NCBI RefSeq assembly: GCF_900116805.1
Contig: NZ_FPBV01000022.1
Span: forward strand, 1 to 55,234
DNA from: Paenalicyclobacillus macrosporangiidus
GTDB lineage: Bacteria; Bacillota; Bacilli; Alicyclobacillales; Alicyclobacillaceae
Length of the DNA: 55,234 bases
Direction of reading: 5' to 3'
Under the pieces are notes generated by a model that ran no database searches, was not told where the DNA came from, and was given only the letters and a program-made list of their open reading frames with translations. Positions 23,275-32,362 of the stretch are shown in pieces. A program made the position numbers and the translations under genes. Within the stretch, counting starts at the first letter, position 1. Each line of letters opens with the position of its first letter.

Positions 23275-24207
23275 CTATATTAGCCCAAGCGTACGCACCT
23301 TGAAAGTGGGCATATTCAGCATCCCCCGGGGCACGAGGGCGTAATCGCAGACCCGGCCGTCCATACCGGGCCGGATGTGGATGGCCGCCCACCCTGCCGC
23401 CAGCGCAACCGAGAACACGCGCCGCGTCTGCATCCGCCATGCCAGCGCCAGCGCGGGGTCCGTTCGCCGGATCTCCTGCATTCGCGCGGGGATGGAGATC
23501 CATCGCAGGAGGACGCCACTCCCTCCTGCCGTGCGCATCCGTGATCGGCCTTCGTCCGCATTCCCATCCGTTTGCAGGCGTTCGTGCAGCGCCTCGTCCG
23601 GAACCGCGGCCGGCTCCGGCAGCCCATCCGGGCGCACGCGGGCGGCCAACAACCGTTCCGCCGTGTTGACCGGAGCTTGTGCGCACGCCCTGCGGACGTC
23701 TTCAGGAACGACGGGGATGTCGGGGGCCAAATCCCACGTCACCTCGAAGCGGTCGGACGGCATGCCGCGGTTCAGATCATCGTTCAGTTCACCGTAGCAG
23801 TTCTCCACGTAGGTGTCTGCCACGGCCCCGAGTTTGGACAGGTTGAGCCACGCGTTGCGCGCCTCCAGCGGATCGTACGTCCAGACCATCCTGCGGTAAC
23901 CGAGAGCCCGAGCCGCCTCGGCTTGCCGGTGTTTCAGCCGCTCGCCCACACCCTGGTTGCGGTAATCCGGCAGCACGCCCATCATGTGCGAGCAGAGGTA
24001 CGCCTCGCCGGCGCGAAAACCGGGGAATCCGTACACAAACCCAATCATGCGCGGGCCGTCAAACGCGCCGATGGCGACACCGCCGTTTTTCACCGCCGTC
24101 CAGGTCTGGTGCACCGGAATCGGGTCCGTGCCCCACACCCGGCGCTCCAATTCCTGCATGTCCTGCAATTGTTCCAGACGCGTGAGTGGGTAGATGTCGA
24201 TGTCCAT
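23275..24207 (-). CDS. GNAT-superfamily acetyltransferase, COG3375-like
   Basis: A 310-residue protein with an N-terminal GNAT domain (about 1-170). The acetyl-CoA loop is LPDYRNQGVGERLKHRQAE, followed by the COG3375 signature WTYDPLEARNAWLNLSKLG and ENCYGELNDDLNRG. The C-terminal part is not recognisable beyond the family. The substrate is unknown. ATG at 24207 has GGAGGGGCC directly upstream; the longer frame beyond it overlaps osmC-like coding sequence. It follows the OsmC gene by 19 bases on the same strand. Confidence 0.85.
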   Translation of the reverse strand: MDIDIYPLTRLEQLQDMQELERRVWGTDPIPVHQTWTAVKNGGVAIGAFDGPRMIGFVYGFPGFRAGEAYLCSHMMGVLPDYRNQGVGERLKHRQAEAARALGYRRMVWTYDPLEARNAWLNLSKLGAVADTYVENCYGELNDDLNRGMPSDRFEVTWDLAPDIPVVPEDVRRACAQAPVNTAERLLAARVRPDGLPEPAAVPDEALHERLQTDGNADEGRSRMRTAGGSGVLLRWISIPARMQEIRRTDPALALAWRMQTRRVFSVALAAGWAAIHIRPGMDGRVCDYALVPRGMLNMPTFKVRTLGLI

Positions 24208-24226
24208 GGCCCCTCCGAAAGGGAGC

Positions 24227-24670
24227 TCAGCTGGATTGAACCTCCACGCGGCCCACCGTGTATTCGACATTGCCTGCGATGGTCTTGCCGATAAAGCACC
24301 GGTTTCGGGCATCCAGTGCGGAGGATTCGTACTCGGCCTGACGCGCCGGATCTCCCCCGGCAATGGTCGGCGACACCTGCAGCCTGGCGAACTTCGACTG
24401 CAACGGATATCCGGTGACGGTGCCTTCCGCTGCGATCCGGACCTCCGACACCGGCAATTCACGCTTCTTCAACAAGCCGAAAAGCGTCGCGCTGTAGCAA
24501 GAAGCCACCGCCGAGATCAAGAAGTCCTCCGGACTCGCCCCGACCCCTTTTCCACCCATCTGGTCGGGCGCCGAGTATGTCAAGGTCTGCCCCGCGATCT
24601 CCAAGCGGCCCTCGCCATCCCTCCCCGTTCCCGACCAACGCAGCGTGACTGGGAATTGCAAGTCCGCCAT
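24227..24670 (-). CDS. OsmC/Ohr-family peroxiredoxin
   Basis: A 147-residue OsmC-fold protein that reduces organic hydroperoxides. The two redox Cys are present in AVASCYSATLFGLL and ALDARNRCFIGKTI, and GASPEDFLISA is the usual helix N-cap. ATG at 24670 has AAGAGGAGTGAGG upstream; a TACAAT -10-like box is nearby. It starts a two-gene unit with the GNAT protein downstream. Confidence 0.9.
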   Translation of the reverse strand: MADLQFPVTLRWSGTGRDGEGRLEIAGQTLTYSAPDQMGGKGVGASPEDFLISAVASCYSATLFGLLKKRELPVSEVRIAAEGTVTGYPLQSKFARLQVSPTIAGGDPARQAEYESSALDARNRCFIGKTIAGNVEYTVGRVEVQSS

Positions 24671-24759
24671 TGCGCCTCACTCCTCTTTAAGGAAATTGTA
24701 CCGCAAGCCCGCCGATTATGGGTACCATCCCGACGCACACGGCAGCCCGTTCAGCCGCT

Positions 24760-25704
24760 TCAAATCCCACCCGCCGGCCACAGCGCGCCGAGCGCCATTG
24801 CGCCGAACACGACGGGCAGGTAAATCAGGGAAGCGAAAAACGTCCGCTTCGCCCAATACGTCGTCTTTGCCCGCGGACGCAAGAGATGCACATGCATCCA
24901 CAGGAACCACAGCCCAGCGATGGCGGCCGGCACCAGGTACAGCCACCCCAGGTGGACCGTGAAGGGCAGGAGCACCGACACCAACACCAACAGGACCGCG
25001 TACGCCCCCATCTGCCGCCGAGTCGACAGCTCCCCCCGCGCCACCGGCATCATCGGCACGCCGGCTCTCGCGTACTCGTCCCGCTTGTACAGCGCCAGTC
25101 CCCAGAAATGAGACGGTGTCCACAGAAAGATGAGCAAAAACATCCCCAATGCCGCCCAACTCAACTGCCCAGTCACCGCCGCCCAGCCGACCAGCGGCGG
25201 GAAGGCGCCCGCGCCTCCGCCGATCACGATATTCTGCGGGGTCCTGCGCTTGAGCACCATCGTATACAGGACGCCGTAGTACAGGTACCCCGCCAACCCC
25301 AGGGCCGCTGTAAGTAGGTTGGCGCCCACGGCCAGGATGAGGACACCGAGAAATCCGAGGACCAGCGCCCAGGCCAGGGCCGCCTTTGGCCGTACCACGC
25401 CGGCCGGCAGCGGGCGATGAGCGGTGCGGGCCATGACCCGGTCGATATCCCGGTCATACCACATGTTCAACGCCGCAGACCCACCCGCGGTCAGGGCGAG
25501 CCCAGCAACGCCCGACAGTGCCTGCAGGGTGATAGGCACCTGATGGGCTGCCGTCACCATGGCACACACCTCGGTGAACAACAGCAAAAACACGATACGC
25601 GGCTTCGTCAGCTCCCAGTACGCCGACATCCGGGTGCGCAGCGGTACAGGAGACACTGTACCCTCCTGCCAACTGCCGGCCGCGTGATCGACACTCGCCG
25701 GCAT
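24760..25704 (-). CDS. ctaB: Protoheme IX farnesyltransferase (heme O synthase) CtaB
   Basis: A 314-residue UbiA-family prenyltransferase that adds farnesyl to heme B to make heme O for cytochrome oxidases. It has about eight to nine transmembrane helices, the first Asp-rich motif NMWYDRDIDRVMARTAHRP, and LYKRDEYARAGVPMMP in place of the second, with TPSHFWGLAL between them. ATG at 25704 has GAGAGGATG upstream. It is divergent from the deacetylase lipoprotein gene. No ctaA or oxidase genes are nearby, so the gene is detached from a cta operon. Confidence 0.95.
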   Translation of the reverse strand: MPASVDHAAGSWQEGTVSPVPLRTRMSAYWELTKPRIVFLLLFTEVCAMVTAAHQVPITLQALSGVAGLALTAGGSAALNMWYDRDIDRVMARTAHRPLPAGVVRPKAALAWALVLGFLGVLILAVGANLLTAALGLAGYLYYGVLYTMVLKRRTPQNIVIGGGAGAFPPLVGWAAVTGQLSWAALGMFLLIFLWTPSHFWGLALYKRDEYARAGVPMMPVARGELSTRRQMGAYAVLLVLVSVLLPFTVHLGWLYLVPAAIAGLWFLWMHVHLLRPRAKTTYWAKRTFFASLIYLPVVFGAMALGALWPAGGI

Positions 25705-25881
25705 CTCGCGTCACATCCTCTCGATCCGTTTGGTAACACCAGCGTAGAAAGCGCGGCAACCGACCCGTGTGCGGCGCATCACACCTACGCCCGCTCCGGG
25801 ATTCATGTTCACAAGGATGTTGCAGACGGCCAAATTTGCAGAGATGTCGTACAATGGTTCCAAAGCGCAATGGGGAGTGGG

Positions 25882-27411
25882 ATGCGGATGACAGACCGTG
25901 CGGTTTTGCGATCCCGTTGGAACCGGATCTTCTTCTGCTTGGCGGCGGCGCTCAGCGTCGCCGGGTGCAGCGGACCCGGTGCGGCCCCCGCGACCGGTCC
26001 GGCGAACAACGCGTCCCCTGGCGGAGGGAACCGGACGACAGGATCGCATTCCGCACCCGCTGCGGCAAACGCCGCGTCCCTATCCCATCCGGCAGGCCAC
26101 GGCCCAGGCGAGGCGTCCGGCCTGAAAAACCCGGCCTGGATCGCCGATCCGGTCAACTACTCCCCGGCCGGCGCCGCCGCAAATCACGCGGCTCCTGCAA
26201 ACCCAAACCTGTCTGTCCCCATCCTCGAGTACCACGAGGCCAACTATGTGCCCGGGAACGTGGCGACCCTGAAACCCGGCCAGTTGGAGGCCGAGTTCCA
26301 GTGGTTGTCCGATCACGGCTTTCACACCATCAACTTCGGCCAACTGTACGCCGCACTTTACCAGGGGTACCGGTTGCCCAGCCGGCCCGTGCTGCTCACC
26401 TTCGACGACGGGTATGAAAGTGTCTACCTGAAGGTATTCCCCCTCTTGAAACGGTACCACTTTCAAGCCACCGTGTTCGCCGTCTCCGGCTTCACCCACG
26501 ACCAGCCCAATCGCGACAAGCCGTTCCCGACGATGACCGTGTCCGAACTGCAGGAGTTGCAGGCCAGCGGCCTGGTGGACGTGGAGAATCACACCGCAAC
26601 GCACGCGGACCTGTCCAAGTTGAGCGCGGACGAGCAGCGGCGCGAGATCGACGGGGCCGCGGCGTTCCTGGAGAACATCGTCCACCACCCCATCCGCTTT
26701 TTCTGCTATCCGAACGGCGATTACGGCGACCAGACCGTGGATCTCCTGCGCCAGTCGGGGTATCTGCTGGCCGTCACGCAGCATCAAGGATACGCCAACC
26801 TCAGCCAGGGGCCGCTCACCCTGCACCGGTTGACGGTGCTCGAGTCGACGACGCTCAGCGAATTCGCGGCGATGCTCCGCCCCTCGCTATCGGAACCCAC
26901 CCAGACGCTGCCCCAGTCGCTGATGAACATGCACCAACAGGCCAGCCAGGCGTTCTCGAACCACCGGTACAGCGACACCATTCGCTTGGAGAACCAGGTC
27001 ATCGCGGACGATCCCGGGTACGCCCCCGCCTACAACCTGCGCGGCATCGCCGAGCTGTACGCAGGCCAAATCCAACAGGGCCAGGCGGACATCGACCACG
27101 CCCTGCAGCTCGATCCCGGCTTCGGCTACGCCAAATTCAACAAAGCCCTCGGCCTGGAGTTGACAGGGCGGTACGATGAGGCCATCCGGGCCTATCAGGA
27201 TGCGCTCGCTTCCGGCCGCGGGGAGTGGTGGATCCCCTGGTGCGACTACGGGATCGCGAGCATCTACGGACGCCGCGGCGACGTGGAGAATACCGTCCGC
27301 TACCTGCGCGAGGCGATTTCGCTCGACCCCTCCTGCAAAACGGAGGCGCGCACGGAACACGACTTCGATCCCGTGCGCGCCAGCGCAGCCTTTCAAGCAC
27401 TTATCCGTTAG
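25882..27411 (+). CDS. Polysaccharide deacetylase-TPR lipoprotein
   Basis: About 509 residues. A signal peptide with lipobox LSVAGC is followed by a 90-residue Ala/Gly/Pro linker. A NodB-type polysaccharide deacetylase domain comes next: SVPILEYHEAN, LLTFDDGYES with the catalytic and metal Asp pair, ENHTATHADL with metal His residues, and FFCYPNGDYG. The last 150 residues are TPR repeats (YAPAYNLRGIAELYAGQIQQ, FGYAKFNKALGLELTGRYDE). It probably deacetylates peptidoglycan or another surface glycan outside the membrane while the TPR part binds a partner. Possible starts are ATG 25870, 25882 or 25888; GGGGAG at 25872 favours the last two. Confidence 0.88.
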   Translation: MRMTDRAVLRSRWNRIFFCLAAALSVAGCSGPGAAPATGPANNASPGGGNRTTGSHSAPAAANAASLSHPAGHGPGEASGLKNPAWIADPVNYSPAGAAANHAAPANPNLSVPILEYHEANYVPGNVATLKPGQLEAEFQWLSDHGFHTINFGQLYAALYQGYRLPSRPVLLTFDDGYESVYLKVFPLLKRYHFQATVFAVSGFTHDQPNRDKPFPTMTVSELQELQASGLVDVENHTATHADLSKLSADEQRREIDGAAAFLENIVHHPIRFFCYPNGDYGDQTVDLLRQSGYLLAVTQHQGYANLSQGPLTLHRLTVLESTTLSEFAAMLRPSLSEPTQTLPQSLMNMHQQASQAFSNHRYSDTIRLENQVIADDPGYAPAYNLRGIAELYAGQIQQGQADIDHALQLDPGFGYAKFNKALGLELTGRYDEAIRAYQDALASGRGEWWIPWCDYGIASIYGRRGDVENTVRYLREAISLDPSCKTEARTEHDFDPVRASAAFQALIR

Positions 27412-27467
27412 GCCCGCGGCCCGGCGGGAAGGCGGCCGCGCGGCCAGCCGCCTCACCGTTCACCGCG

Positions 27468-27707
27468 TCATGTGGCGCGTCGGAGCTGCCTTCCGCGCAC
27501 GATGCGATGCTCCGCATCCCGCTTGATGGCGAACAGGCGGCCGCATTCGTCGCACTTGAGCACCTCGTTGACGACGTGGCGATACCCGACCTTTTTGGGG
27601 CGCCCCGTCTTGCCCCCCGCGGTCACCGGCCGCAGATACTCATGGATGTGCTGCTCCACCACCGACAGCGGAACCTTGCAGATCCGGCAGCACGGGACTT
27701 GATACAT
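27468..27707 (-). CDS. Small zinc-ribbon-like protein
   Basis: A 79-residue protein with two Cys pairs, CCRIC near the start and KCDECGRLFAI near the end, separated by a basic His-containing region (EQHIHEYLRP, GRPKKVGYRHVV). This suggests a structural zinc site. ATG at 27707 has GAGGGGTGA upstream. No named family is recognised; nucleic acid binding is possible from its charge. Confidence 0.65.
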   Translation of the reverse strand: MYQVPCCRICKVPLSVVEQHIHEYLRPVTAGGKTGRPKKVGYRHVVNEVLKCDECGRLFAIKRDAEHRIVRGRQLRRAT

Positions 27708-27914
27708 CGGTCGTCACCCCTCGGAATGGGAAACCTGGCGATGGACGTGCTTGTCCACCCTCCATGACCTGGTGCACACCACCAACGTGTCGTATCCTGT
27801 TGAATCTATCGTATACCAAGGAGTGGCCATTGTGGAGAGGTGTTCCGGGCAACTGGAAAGCTGTGCGCGGGTGGTGCAGAATAGAGACGTCCAAAGCGAA
27901 AGGAGTGGCTAGGC

Positions 27915-28484
27915 ATGTACGACATCGCCATCATCGGCGCGGGCCCGGCCGGGGCGAGTGCCGCGATTTTCGCCGCACGCGCCGGCAAGAAGACGGTCGT
28001 CTTCGACAGTGACCAGAGCATCACCCGCAAAGCATGGATTGAGAACCACTACGGGATTGACCGGATCGCCGGCCCCGACCTGGTGGATCAAGGGAAGCGC
28101 CAAGCCCAGCGCTTCGGCGCGACCATCGTACAGGCGAAGGTGACCGGGATTGAGCGGCTGTCCGACGGATTCGCCCTGTTGACCGACGGGAGCCGTTTCG
28201 AGGCCCGGCACGTGATCTTCGCGACCGGGTTGTGGACCGACCTGGCGGAACAGGTCGGGCTGAACACCCAGCCGGCCACGGAACCGCGCATCAAGACGGT
28301 GATTGTGGTGGACCGCGACGGGCGGACGAACATCCCGGGCATCTGGGCGGCCGGAACGGTGGCCGGCACCAGCGTGCACACCATCATCACCGCGGGCGAC
28401 GGTGCCCGAGTCGCCATCAACGTCATCAGCGAACTGAACGGCGAACGCTGGGTCGATCACGATGTGCTCAAACCGTCCACCTGA
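27915..28484 (+). CDS. Short thioredoxin-reductase-like FAD protein
   Basis: A 189-residue flavoprotein with the FAD-binding GAGPAGASAAIFAARAGKK loop at the N-terminus, the ARHVIFATGL return and the C-terminal GIWAAGTVAGTSVHTIITAG block that binds the flavin. A full thioredoxin reductase has about 310 residues; this one lacks the inserted NADPH domain and the CxxC redox motif. It therefore probably needs an external reductant or is a flavin carrier (inference). The sequence is intact, so this is a natural short form, not a broken gene. ATG at 27915 follows AAAGGAG. Confidence 0.85.
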   Translation: MYDIAIIGAGPAGASAAIFAARAGKKTVVFDSDQSITRKAWIENHYGIDRIAGPDLVDQGKRQAQRFGATIVQAKVTGIERLSDGFALLTDGSRFEARHVIFATGLWTDLAEQVGLNTQPATEPRIKTVIVVDRDGRTNIPGIWAAGTVAGTSVHTIITAGDGARVAINVISELNGERWVDHDVLKPST

Positions 28485-28516
28485 TCCGGCGAATACCTGT
28501 TACGAGCCTGGGAAAA

Positions 28517-28547
28517 GGGCCGCAGCTCCGCGGCGGAGCCGCGGCCC
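28517..28547. terminator. Bidirectional terminator between the FAD protein and ycsI-like gene
   Basis: GGGCCGC and GCGGCCC enclose an inner GCTCCG/CGGAGC stem. On the minus strand TTTTCC follows, and on the plus strand GTTCATTT, so it can serve both converging genes. Confidence 0.8.
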
Positions 28548-28553
28548 GTTCAT

Positions 28554-29342
28554 TTACAGCACTGCGAACTGCTCGTCTCGGACGTCCGTGATGAACATGT
28601 GGCCGGGGGCATGCGTGATCATCAGCTCGGGCTTGACGTGCATCGCCACCGCCTGAGGGGTGACGCCGCAGGCCCAGAACACCGGCACTTCTCCTGGGTG
28701 GAAGGTCACCGGATCGCCAAAATCGGGCTTCGACAGGTCTTCAATCCCGATGGCCGCCGGATCCCCGATGTGCACCGGCGCACCGTGCACCGCGGGAAAG
28801 CGGGAGGTCACCTGCACCGCCCGGACCACCTGCGCGTGCGGGATGGGCCGCATGCTGACCACCATCGGTCCCGAGAACCGCCCCGCGGGGGTGCAGTCGA
28901 TGTTGGTCCTGTACATCGGGACATTGCAGTTCTCTTCAATGTGGCGGACCGGCACCCCGTTGTCCAGGAGCGCCTGCTCAAACGTGAAACTACACCCGAG
29001 CAGAAAGGCCACCAGATGGTCCGACCAATACGATTGAATGTCGGTCGTCTCGTCCACCAGTTCTCCACTCCGGTACACTCGGTATTTGGGCACGTCCGTG
29101 CGCAAGTCCGCGTCTGGCGCGACCCGGGCCGGCACCGGAGAGCCCACCTCGGTCACGTCGAGCACGGGGCAGGGTTTCGGATTGCGCTGGCAGAACAGCA
29201 AAAACTCAAACGCCAGTTCCTTTGGTAAAATGACCAGATTGGCCTGCGTGTACCCGGCGGCCGCACCGGCGGTCGGTCCGGTCCATTCCCCGCGCCGAAT
29301 CTTTTCCCGCATCTGGGCGGGGGTGAGACGGGATGCGTCCAT
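28554..29342 (-). CDS. ycsI: UPF0317 (DUF1445) putative hydro-lyase, YcsI-like
   Basis: A 262-residue UPF0317 protein with the family blocks [62 protein letters not shown] and [10 protein letters not shown], which carries the conserved Cys. The name 'hydro-lyase' is predicted, and mammalian relatives act on D-glutamate/5-oxo-D-proline. In B. subtilis ycsI lies with ycsG and 5-oxoprolinase genes; here a ycsG homologue is divergent 244 bases away. ATG at 29342 has AAAGGAGG upstream. Confidence 0.9.
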   Translation of the reverse strand: MDASRLTPAQMREKIRRGEWTGPTAGAAAGYTQANLVILPKELAFEFLLFCQRNPKPCPVLDVTEVGSPVPARVAPDADLRTDVPKYRVYRSGELVDETTDIQSYWSDHLVAFLLGCSFTFEQALLDNGVPVRHIEENCNVPMYRTNIDCTPAGRFSGPMVVSMRPIPHAQVVRAVQVTSRFPAVHGAPVHIGDPAAIGIEDLSKPDFGDPVTFHPGEVPVFWACGVTPQAVAMHVKPELMITHAPGHMFITDVRDEQFAVL

Positions 29343-29506
29343 GTCAGTTTTCCTCCTTTAGGGATCCGCGCCATACCGTTCCAATCACCGCAATTGCAAC
29401 CCGATTGTGTAAACACCTGTGTCTATGATCTTATCACATGCAATCGTCTTCCGCATTTCAATTCCTTCCCTGTTTTTTAGTATGTCAGATTTCCACACAA
29501 TTTTCA

Positions 29507-29536
29507 TTGACGCACGGAATGTCGCCGGTGTATGTT
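29507..29536 (+). promoter_or_regulatory. Promoter of the ycsG-like gene
   Basis: TTGACG (29507-29512) and TATGTT (29531-29536) are 18 bases apart, about 50 bases before the GTG start. Confidence 0.6.
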
Positions 29537-29586
29537 CTATGCGATGTGAATGCAACATGGAGAAATTGCAGAAAGGAGAGATCTTC

Positions 29587-30816
29587 GTGAGCGAATTGCC
29601 GAACGCCGCCATGGTGGCCGCCCGTCGCACGAGCTTGTCCGCGCTCATCGGCGCCGCCTTCATCATGGCGACGTCCGCCATCGGCCCAGGGTTTCTGACG
29701 CAGACCGCGGTGTTCACGCAGCAGTTCAAGGCGGATTTCGCCTTTGCCATCCTCGCCTCCATCATCCTGGACATCGGTGCCCAGATGAACACCTGGCGCG
29801 TCATCGGATACACCGGTCTGCGCGGACAGGACATCGGAAACCGGGTGCTGCCCGGCTTGGGAACGGTCATCGCCGTCCTCATCGTCATCGGCGGCTTGGC
29901 GTTCAACATCGGCAACATCGCCGGCGCCGGACTCGGTTTGAACGTCCTGTTCGGCCTCGACGTCAAGTGGATGGCGGCGGTATCCGGCGTGATCGGCATC
30001 CTCATCTTCTTGGCCAAAAACGCGGGCCCCGTGATGGACCGGTTCGCCCAAATCCTAGGGGCGTTGATGATCCTGGTGGTGCTGTATGTCATGCTCACCT
30101 CCCACCCGCCGGTGGGACAGGCCATCGTCTCGAGTGTGTCGCCGAGCATGGGGTACAACGCGCTGATGTTGCCGATGATCACCTTGATTGGCGGTACCGT
30201 CGGCGGCTACATCATGTTCGCCGGCGGGCACCGCTTGGTCGACGCGGGCATCACCGGCAAGGAGAACCTGGGGCGAATCGCGCGGGCATCCCTGACGGGC
30301 GTGTTGATCACGGGCCTGATGCGAATCATCCTGTTCCTCGCCATCCTCGGCGTCGTAGCCGCCGGCCACACGCTGGCAAAGAGCAATCCCCCGGCGTCCG
30401 CGTTCCAATTCGCGCTGGGCGACCTCGGCTACAAGTTCTTCGGCATCGTCCTGTGGAGCGCTTCCATCACATCGGTCGTCGGCGCCGCGTACACCAGCGC
30501 GTCGTTCTTACGCGGATTCGGCCGTTGGTTCCGGGACCACCAAGCTGCGACCATCATCGGCTTCATCGTTTTCTCGACGCTGGTGTTCATCCTCTACGGG
30601 CAACCGGTGAAGGTATTGGTCGTGGTGGGTTCGCTCAACGGCCTCATCCTGCCGCTGACTCTGCTGACGATGCTCATCGCCGCCGCCAACAAGCGCATCA
30701 TGGGGGCGGACTACAGACACCCCGTTTGGCTGTACGTGTTCGGGGTGATTGCCCTCATCGCCACGGCGTACGCCGGCATCTCCTCGCTCGGCAACATCGC
30801 CAGCCTGCTGCATTGA
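29587..30816 (+). CDS. ycsG: NRAMP-related membrane transporter, YcsG-like
   Basis: A 409-residue protein with about 11 transmembrane helices. The LeuT-fold NRAMP relationship is seen in TM1 (SAIGPGFLTQ) and TM6 (GTVGGYIMFAGGHRL). The metal-binding DPGN motif of TM1 and the M-P-H motif of TM6 are absent, as in the YcsG branch, so divalent metal transport is unlikely. A small organic acid such as 5-oxoproline is plausible from its co-occurrence with UPF0317 genes (inference). GTG at 29587 has AAAGGAGAG with 8-base spacing; upstream in-frame ATG codons lack such a site. Confidence 0.85.
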   Translation: MSELPNAAMVAARRTSLSALIGAAFIMATSAIGPGFLTQTAVFTQQFKADFAFAILASIILDIGAQMNTWRVIGYTGLRGQDIGNRVLPGLGTVIAVLIVIGGLAFNIGNIAGAGLGLNVLFGLDVKWMAAVSGVIGILIFLAKNAGPVMDRFAQILGALMILVVLYVMLTSHPPVGQAIVSSVSPSMGYNALMLPMITLIGGTVGGYIMFAGGHRLVDAGITGKENLGRIARASLTGVLITGLMRIILFLAILGVVAAGHTLAKSNPPASAFQFALGDLGYKFFGIVLWSASITSVVGAAYTSASFLRGFGRWFRDHQAATIIGFIVFSTLVFILYGQPVKVLVVVGSLNGLILPLTLLTMLIAAANKRIMGADYRHPVWLYVFGVIALIATAYAGISSLGNIASLLH

Positions 30817-30858
30817 TGGCCTGGATCCGCGGTACGAAGCAGCCGCAGCAGATGATTG

Positions 30859-30894
30859 AACAGGGGTGCCTCCCCGTCGGGAGGCACCCCTGTT
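30859..30894. terminator. Strong bidirectional terminator
   Basis: AACAGGGGTGCCTCCC and its exact complement form a 16-bp stem with loop CGTC. It is flanked by TTGTT-like sequence on the plus strand and serves the convergent ycsG-like and tsuA-like genes. Confidence 0.85.
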
Positions 30895-30924
30895 TGTCGC
30901 CGGAAACACCCGCCACGGTCCGGT

Positions 30925-32163
30925 TCAACGGTTCTGCAGCCGGCAGACCGGGCGCAGCCGGATGCCGATGGCGCTGCCAATCAAGGCGCCCAGGAACCAT
31001 TCCCACCCGTGCAGGCTGAACGAGGCGATGCCGGAGAAGTAGGCGCCGATGTTGCAACCGAAGGCGATGCGGGCGCCGTAGCCCATCAACAGGCCGCCCC
31101 CGAGCAGCCCCAACACCATCCGCACGGGAATTCCCCGGAAATATCGCGCGGGCAATTTCCCAGCCAGCGCAGCCGCGAGCAGAGCGCCGACCATGATGGC
31201 GATGTCGTCGGTGGTCTCGAGATTATTCAGCACGCTCTGGTGCAGGGCCGCCGCGTTGGCGGTCGTCTGCCAGTACCCCCAGTTCTGGACGTGAATGCCG
31301 ATGCCTTGGGCAATCTTGGCCCCCCACAGGGCAAAGGCGGAGGTCACGCCCCACGGTTTCCCGGAGACCACCAGCAGCACGAAGTTCCCGATGGCGAGCA
31401 CCACGCCGCCGGCCATCCAGCTCCACGGGCCCTTGACCACCTGGGCCCAACGGAAACGGCTGCCCCCGAACAGCGGTTCCACCCGGCCGTTGCGTCGCTT
31501 CTCCACGCCCCACACGATGGCGAACACCAGAGCCATCAGAGCGAAACTGACGACCAAGCCGCCGGCCGGTCCCAACGTCTGCACAAAGGAAACGGGTCCG
31601 AGATTCGGTGTCTGCATCCACCAGGCGTAATGGGCGGAGCCAATCACCGAACCCGCGACAAACCCAATCAATGTCAGGATCCCACGGACATCACCGCCGC
31701 CCGTGTGATACAACGTGCCCGACGCGCAGCCATCCCCCAGCTGCATCCCGATGCCGAACAGGATGGAACCCGCCAGCACCGACAGCCCAACCGGGTACAC
31801 GTTGGCCTTCACCGCGTGTCCGAGGATGTGACCGCTGAGCAGTACGGGCAGGAAGAGCACGTTGGCCAGCGCAAACGTGATCATCTGCGCCCGGATGCCA
31901 ATTCCCCGGCCACTGACGATGAGGTGCCGAAACGAACTGGTGAATCCGAAATGCGCATGGTAGAGCGCCATGCCGAGGACGCCTGCCACCAGGAACAGGA
32001 CGGCGTTGTTGAACGACACCGCCCGGTCGATATAGATAAACCCGACGAGAAAGATGAGAACGGAAACCCAAACCCATACGCGCTGCATCGTCTCCGGCCG
32101 GTCCGCCTGCGGAAGGGAGAAGCGGGAGTCGAGATCGACGATGCGCGCCTCTGGCGTTGCCAT
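30925..32163 (-). CDS. tsuA: YeeE/YedE-family thiosulfate transporter (TsuA-like)
   Basis: A 412-residue membrane protein with about ten helices and two copies of the family motif with essential Cys: QLGDGCASGTLYHTGGGD and GARIAFGCNIGAYFSGIA. The family takes up thiosulfate or related sulfur species across the inner membrane. ATG at 32163 has AAGGAGGTGG; the upstream in-frame GTG lies inside that Shine-Dalgarno. No tusA/tsuB-like partner is adjacent. Its own promoter lies at 32197-32225. Confidence 0.9.
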   Translation of the reverse strand: MATPEARIVDLDSRFSLPQADRPETMQRVWVWVSVLIFLVGFIYIDRAVSFNNAVLFLVAGVLGMALYHAHFGFTSSFRHLIVSGRGIGIRAQMITFALANVLFLPVLLSGHILGHAVKANVYPVGLSVLAGSILFGIGMQLGDGCASGTLYHTGGGDVRGILTLIGFVAGSVIGSAHYAWWMQTPNLGPVSFVQTLGPAGGLVVSFALMALVFAIVWGVEKRRNGRVEPLFGGSRFRWAQVVKGPWSWMAGGVVLAIGNFVLLVVSGKPWGVTSAFALWGAKIAQGIGIHVQNWGYWQTTANAAALHQSVLNNLETTDDIAIMVGALLAAALAGKLPARYFRGIPVRMVLGLLGGGLLMGYGARIAFGCNIGAYFSGIASFSLHGWEWFLGALIGSAIGIRLRPVCRLQNR

Positions 32164-32196
32164 GGAAGCCACCTCCTTGATGATGCATGCCGTTCT

Positions 32197-32225
32197 ATTT
32201 TAATACCATTCCAATGAGCTAACAA
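32197..32225 (-). promoter_or_regulatory. Promoter of the tsuA-like gene
   Basis: On the minus strand TTGTTA (32225-32220) and TAAAAT (32202-32197) are 17 bases apart, 34 bases before the start codon. Confidence 0.65.
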
Positions 32226-32238
32226 GGGATTAAGGAAT

Positions 32239-32252
32239 TGTAAGCGCTCCCT
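32239..32252. promoter_or_regulatory. cre-like site (CcpA) between tsuA-like and nuclease genes
   Basis: TGTAAGCGCTCCCT agrees with the Bacillus cre pattern TGWAANCGNTNWCA at 12 of 14 positions. It lies just upstream of the tsuA-like promoter. A chance match is possible. Confidence 0.35.
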
Positions 32253-32362
32253 AGATTCGATACGCTGGATCCGATACGATAGAAAAGAAATTCTCTCATT
32301 GGCAATCGTGCCAACATAGGTCCCATGTCGCGGACAAGCGATGGAATGTGGAGTGGTAAATC

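Noticed and set aside
29419-29586. N-terminal extension of the YcsG-like protein
   Set aside because: It overlaps the promoter; the strong AAAGGAGAG site places the start at GTG 29587.
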